Below, piece after piece: positions 13,587 to 15,479 of a stretch of 15,479 nucleotides of DNA. The stretch spans positions 1-15,479 of the forward strand of contig DAOUJX010000037.1 of the NCBI GenBank assembly GCA_034422075.1. The letters are read 5' to 3'. The translations under genes were made by a program, and so were the position numbers. How positions within the stretch are numbered: the first letter of the stretch is position 1; every line of letters begins with the position of its first letter. The notes under the pieces are model-generated. The model had not been told where the DNA came from. It saw only the letters and a list, made by a program, of their open reading frames with translations, and ran no database searches. The stretch is from S34-282 sp034422075. Lineage in GTDB: Bacteria > Chloroflexota > Dehalococcoidia > Lucifugimonadales > Australimonadaceae.

Positions 13587-14388
13587 CCAAGCACTCACCG
13601 AAGGCGACGCCGCCAACGGCGAACGGCGTGTCCTTCCACTCGTCTAGCCCGGCGCGCCACTCGTCGAATTGCTCTTGCGTCGCGAGCCCGTATTGCGTTG
13701 CGGCACCTATCACCTGGGGCGAGAAGAACCACCCCGCGGCGACGCTGTAGAAGAACGCCACGTCGCCCGGCGTGCCGTAGTAGTCGAACGAGAAGCCAGC
13801 AACAGGGTCGGCAAATCCGGCACCTAGGAACGCACCCTTCAGCTCCATCCCCATGTTCGGATGGCCGCCGTTCGCGGCGACGAGCCTCGAGAACACCTCC
13901 CACGCGGCGCGGTCGTCGTAGGGGTAGAGGAACGCTGCCCGCAGGACGGCCTCGCGCGCCGCGATGATGCCTCCCGGCTTGAGCACGCGCTTGATCTCCG
14001 CGAGCACCGCGGCGGTGTCGGGCACGTGCATCAGCACCGCATGACAGTGCGCAGCATCGAAGAAGTCGTCCTCGAACGGCAGCTGCGTCACGTCGCCGAC
14101 GTGGAAGGTGGCATTGGCGTGCGCTCCGGCTTCGGCGGCTGCACGCGCAAGCTCGACCTGCGATTCCTCCATGTCGATGCCGTGCATTTCGCCGGGCTCG
14201 ACGAGGCGCGCGAGGCCAACGGAGATGGTACCCGGCCCACACCCGACATCAAGGACGCGGTCGCCGCTCTTGAGGTGCGGCAAGAGGTAGGCCGCGTGCG
14301 ACGCCGCGCTCCGCCGGTCCAGCATCTGGCGGAACTCCTCGCTGTATCCCATTGTGTACTGCGGCGTACCGGAGGCATCGTCGGCCAT
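13573..14388 (-). CDS. class I SAM-dependent methyltransferase (UbiE/Methyltransf_11-like)
   Basis: 271-residue cytoplasmic methyltransferase that uses S-adenosylmethionine; the acceptor cannot be named. Motif I is RVLDVGCGPGT (44-54), the acidic end of strand 2 is HGIDMEE (D72), then GDVTQLPFEDDFFDAAHCHAVLMHV (motif II/III region) and the post-motif IKRVLKPGGIIAARE. This order is the UbiE/COQ5-like pattern. The C-terminal half (ELKGAFLGAGFADPVAGFSFDYYG onward, with WFFSPQ and a QFDEWRAGLDEW helix) forms the likely acceptor-binding cap. ATG 14388 has AAGGGGAG 7 bases upstream and a TACAAT -10 candidate behind that; the open frame continues to 14502 without coding character. It is separated from etfB by 71 bases and that gene's own promoter, so operon membership is doubtful. 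Confidence 0.88.
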   Translation of the reverse strand: MADDASGTPQYTMGYSEEFRQMLDRRSAASHAAYLLPHLKSGDRVLDVGCGPGTISVGLARLVEPGEMHGIDMEESQVELARAAAEAGAHANATFHVGDVTQLPFEDDFFDAAHCHAVLMHVPDTAAVLAEIKRVLKPGGIIAAREAVLRAAFLYPYDDRAAWEVFSRLVAANGGHPNMGMELKGAFLGAGFADPVAGFSFDYYGTPGDVAFFYSVAAGWFFSPQVIGAATQYGLATQEQFDEWRAGLDEWKDTPFAVGGVAFGECLAYKS

Positions 14389-14420
14389 GGCGCTGCTCCC
14401 CTTCAAGGACGTGTTCGCGC

Positions 14421-14426
14421 ATTGTA
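14421..14426 (-). promoter_or_regulatory. putative -10 element of the methyltransferase gene
   Basis: TACAAT on the minus strand (14426-14421) lies 32 bases before ATG 14388. The expected leader of about 25 bases carries the AAGGGGAG ribosome-binding site. No -35 is evident. The remainder of the gap up to the amidohydrolase stop (14535) shows no other feature. Confidence 0.4.
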
Positions 14427-14534
14427 GGGGAAGGCGCGCCAGCGCTGCTGGGACGCGCGCTGGACGGCGAGGTCGAACTCGGTATCCACGAGCAGCGCGC
14501 ACGCAGGGCCCGAACGGTCGTCTGGGAACCGTTG

Positions 14535-15479
14535 CTATCCTATCGAAGAACCCCCATCCCCCTGCTGGGGAACGGCGTTGTTGACCACGACGCGACCACC
14601 CTTGATCACTGCGAGCACCCTGCCGACATCCGTGATGTCCTGGTCAGGTCGGCCGTCAACGACCAGCAGGTCCGCCTCCTTCCCCGGGGCCACCGTGCCG
14701 ACCGCGTCGTCGATGTGCAGTGCCTTCGCATTGCCGCTCGTGGCGGCCTGAATCGCTGCGAGAGGGGAGAGCCCGGCCTCGACCATCGCTGCCAGCTCGA
14801 GATCGAACCGGCCGAACGGGTACATCCCCCAGCCGCAGTCGGACCCCGCCATGAGCTGAACGCCGCGTTGGATCAGCCAACCTGTGTGCTGCATGGTCGT
14901 GCCATGGCCGGTCCGCATACGCTTTAGGAGCGCCGTCTCTTCGTCGGTCGCGACGCCCTGGTCGACGCGCTCTTGAAGAAGCGGCAGCCTACTCCGCGTG
15001 ATGTGCAGCGTCGGGTTGACGCGTACTTCCCGCTCCGCCATGAGGTCAGCCAAGCGGTCATCGAACTCTCGATTGCCCGATTGGTCTGCGAACCAGCCAT
15101 GCATGATGACGTCGAACCGGGCGTCAATGACCATGCGCATGGCCTCGTTCGAGCGGCAGTGCGCCGCGGCGAGCAACCCTCGTCGGTGTCCCTCTTCCGC
15201 GATAGTCTCGAGCTCTTCGCTGGAGAAGGCCGGGCGAAACGGGTCCGTCCCAAGCGTGCTTCCGCCCGTCGCCATCACCTTGAGGAAGTCCGCGCCCTCC
15301 TTGATGAGCTGGCGCGCCGCCCTTCGCACGCCTTCCGGGCCATCCGCCTCCGAGCCCATGAACCAGCAGTGCCCGCCGGTGGTGGTAATCGGTCGGCCAG
15401 CGGCCAGCACGCGGGGACCGCGCACGAGACCCTGGCGAATGCCTTCCTTCAGGCGGAAGGTCGTTTGGTGCCAGGCGCC
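14535..15479 (-). CDS. amidohydrolase-family metal-dependent hydrolase, 5' truncated by window edge
   Basis: C-terminal 314 residues of an amidohydrolase-superfamily enzyme of the imidazolonepropionase/Xaa-Arg or Xaa-Pro dipeptidase-like group, which hydrolyse amide or peptide bonds at a metal centre. The frame runs to the last base of the window, and its first residues (GAWHQTTFRLKEGIRQG) precede the typical GPRVLAAGRPITTTGGHC. The N-terminal HxH metal ligands lie outside. Visible ligands, numbered from the edge: K67 in ADFLKVMATGG (the carbamylated-lysine position), H107 in LLAAHCRS, H127 in DVIMHGWF and D214 in LMAGSDCGW. The C-terminal composite-sandwich part GTVAPGKEADLLVVDGRP is classic for the superfamily. 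The stop is 146 bases before the methyltransferase start on the same strand. GTG 15425 is internal, not the start. Substrate unknown. Confidence 0.88.
   Translation of the reverse strand, partial: GAWHQTTFRLKEGIRQGLVRGPRVLAAGRPITTTGGHCWFMGSEADGPEGVRRAARQLIKEGADFLKVMATGGSTLGTDPFRPAFSSEELETIAEEGHRRGLLAAAHCRSNEAMRMVIDARFDVIMHGWFADQSGNREFDDRLADLMAEREVRVNPTLHITRSRLPLLQERVDQGVATDEETALLKRMRTGHGTTMQHTGWLIQRGVQLMAGSDCGWGMYPFGRFDLELAAMVEAGLSPLAAIQAATSGNAKALHIDDAVGTVAPGKEADLLVVDGRPDQDITDVGRVLAVIKGGRVVVNNAVPQQGDGGSSIG

Noticed and set aside
1..15479. Mobile elements, CRISPR arrays, tRNA or rRNA genes
   Set aside because: I saw no transposase or integrase motif, no terminal inverted repeats with target duplications, no regularly spaced repeats and no cloverleaf with a GTTCRA-type T-loop in the intergenic gaps.

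Overview
The window is a dense, GC-rich (by eye well above 60%) bacterial chromosome segment with eleven genes, two of them cut by the window edges. I see no insertion sequence, phage gene, CRISPR array, tRNA or rRNA, and no gene-free stretch over about 160 bases. The gene set (SbcC, an EF-G paralogue, EtfBA, amidohydrolase, PD40-propeller lipoprotein), the high GC and the apparently leaderless promoters would fit Chloroflexota such as Dehalococcoidia-type lineages. That placement is an inference; other high-GC phyla are not excluded.

Layout. Positions 1-2172 (+) hold the C-terminal 722 residues of leucyl-tRNA synthetase, which converges with a 2 bp gap on an SbcC/Rad50-type ATPase (2175-4763, -). 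A 154 bp divergent region separates sbcC from a small uridine-kinase-like P-loop protein (4918-5496, +). An AlkD-like HEAT-repeat protein (5544-6323, +) follows, overlapping by GTGA with a two-helix membrane protein (6320-6682, +). Next come a six-to-seven-blade PD40 beta-propeller lipoprotein (6783-7835, +) and, converging on it, a membrane-anchored HEWMH metallopeptidase (7840-9126, -). A 107 bp divergent region leads to an EF-G-like GTPase (9234-11252, +), which converges through a strong hairpin on a three-gene minus-strand operon: etfB (12710-13501), etfA (11751-12707) and an unrecognised 149-residue protein (11286-11735). Upstream on the same strand are a class I SAM methyltransferase (13573-14388) and an amidohydrolase running off the right edge (14535-15479).

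How the genes relate. Two minus-strand or plus-strand groups look truly co-transcribed: etfB-etfA-unknown (gaps of 2 and 15 bp) and alkD-like plus membrane protein (4-base overlap). SbcC and the AlkD-like protein are both DNA-repair proteins but are not in one operon. The rest looks like ordinary mixed housekeeping and accessory content.

The strongest unexpected signals are: (i) several start codons placed 5-10 bases behind a -10-like hexamer, suggesting leaderless transcription, with two promoters sharing exactly TTGCGG-N18-TACMAT; (ii) the EF-G-like protein lacking the switch II histidine; (iii) hairpins built across convergent stop codons; and (iv) the coupled AlkD-like/membrane protein pair, with the AlkD-like protein missing tryptophans used by characterised AlkD. 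I do not see a clear, entirely new multi-gene system here.
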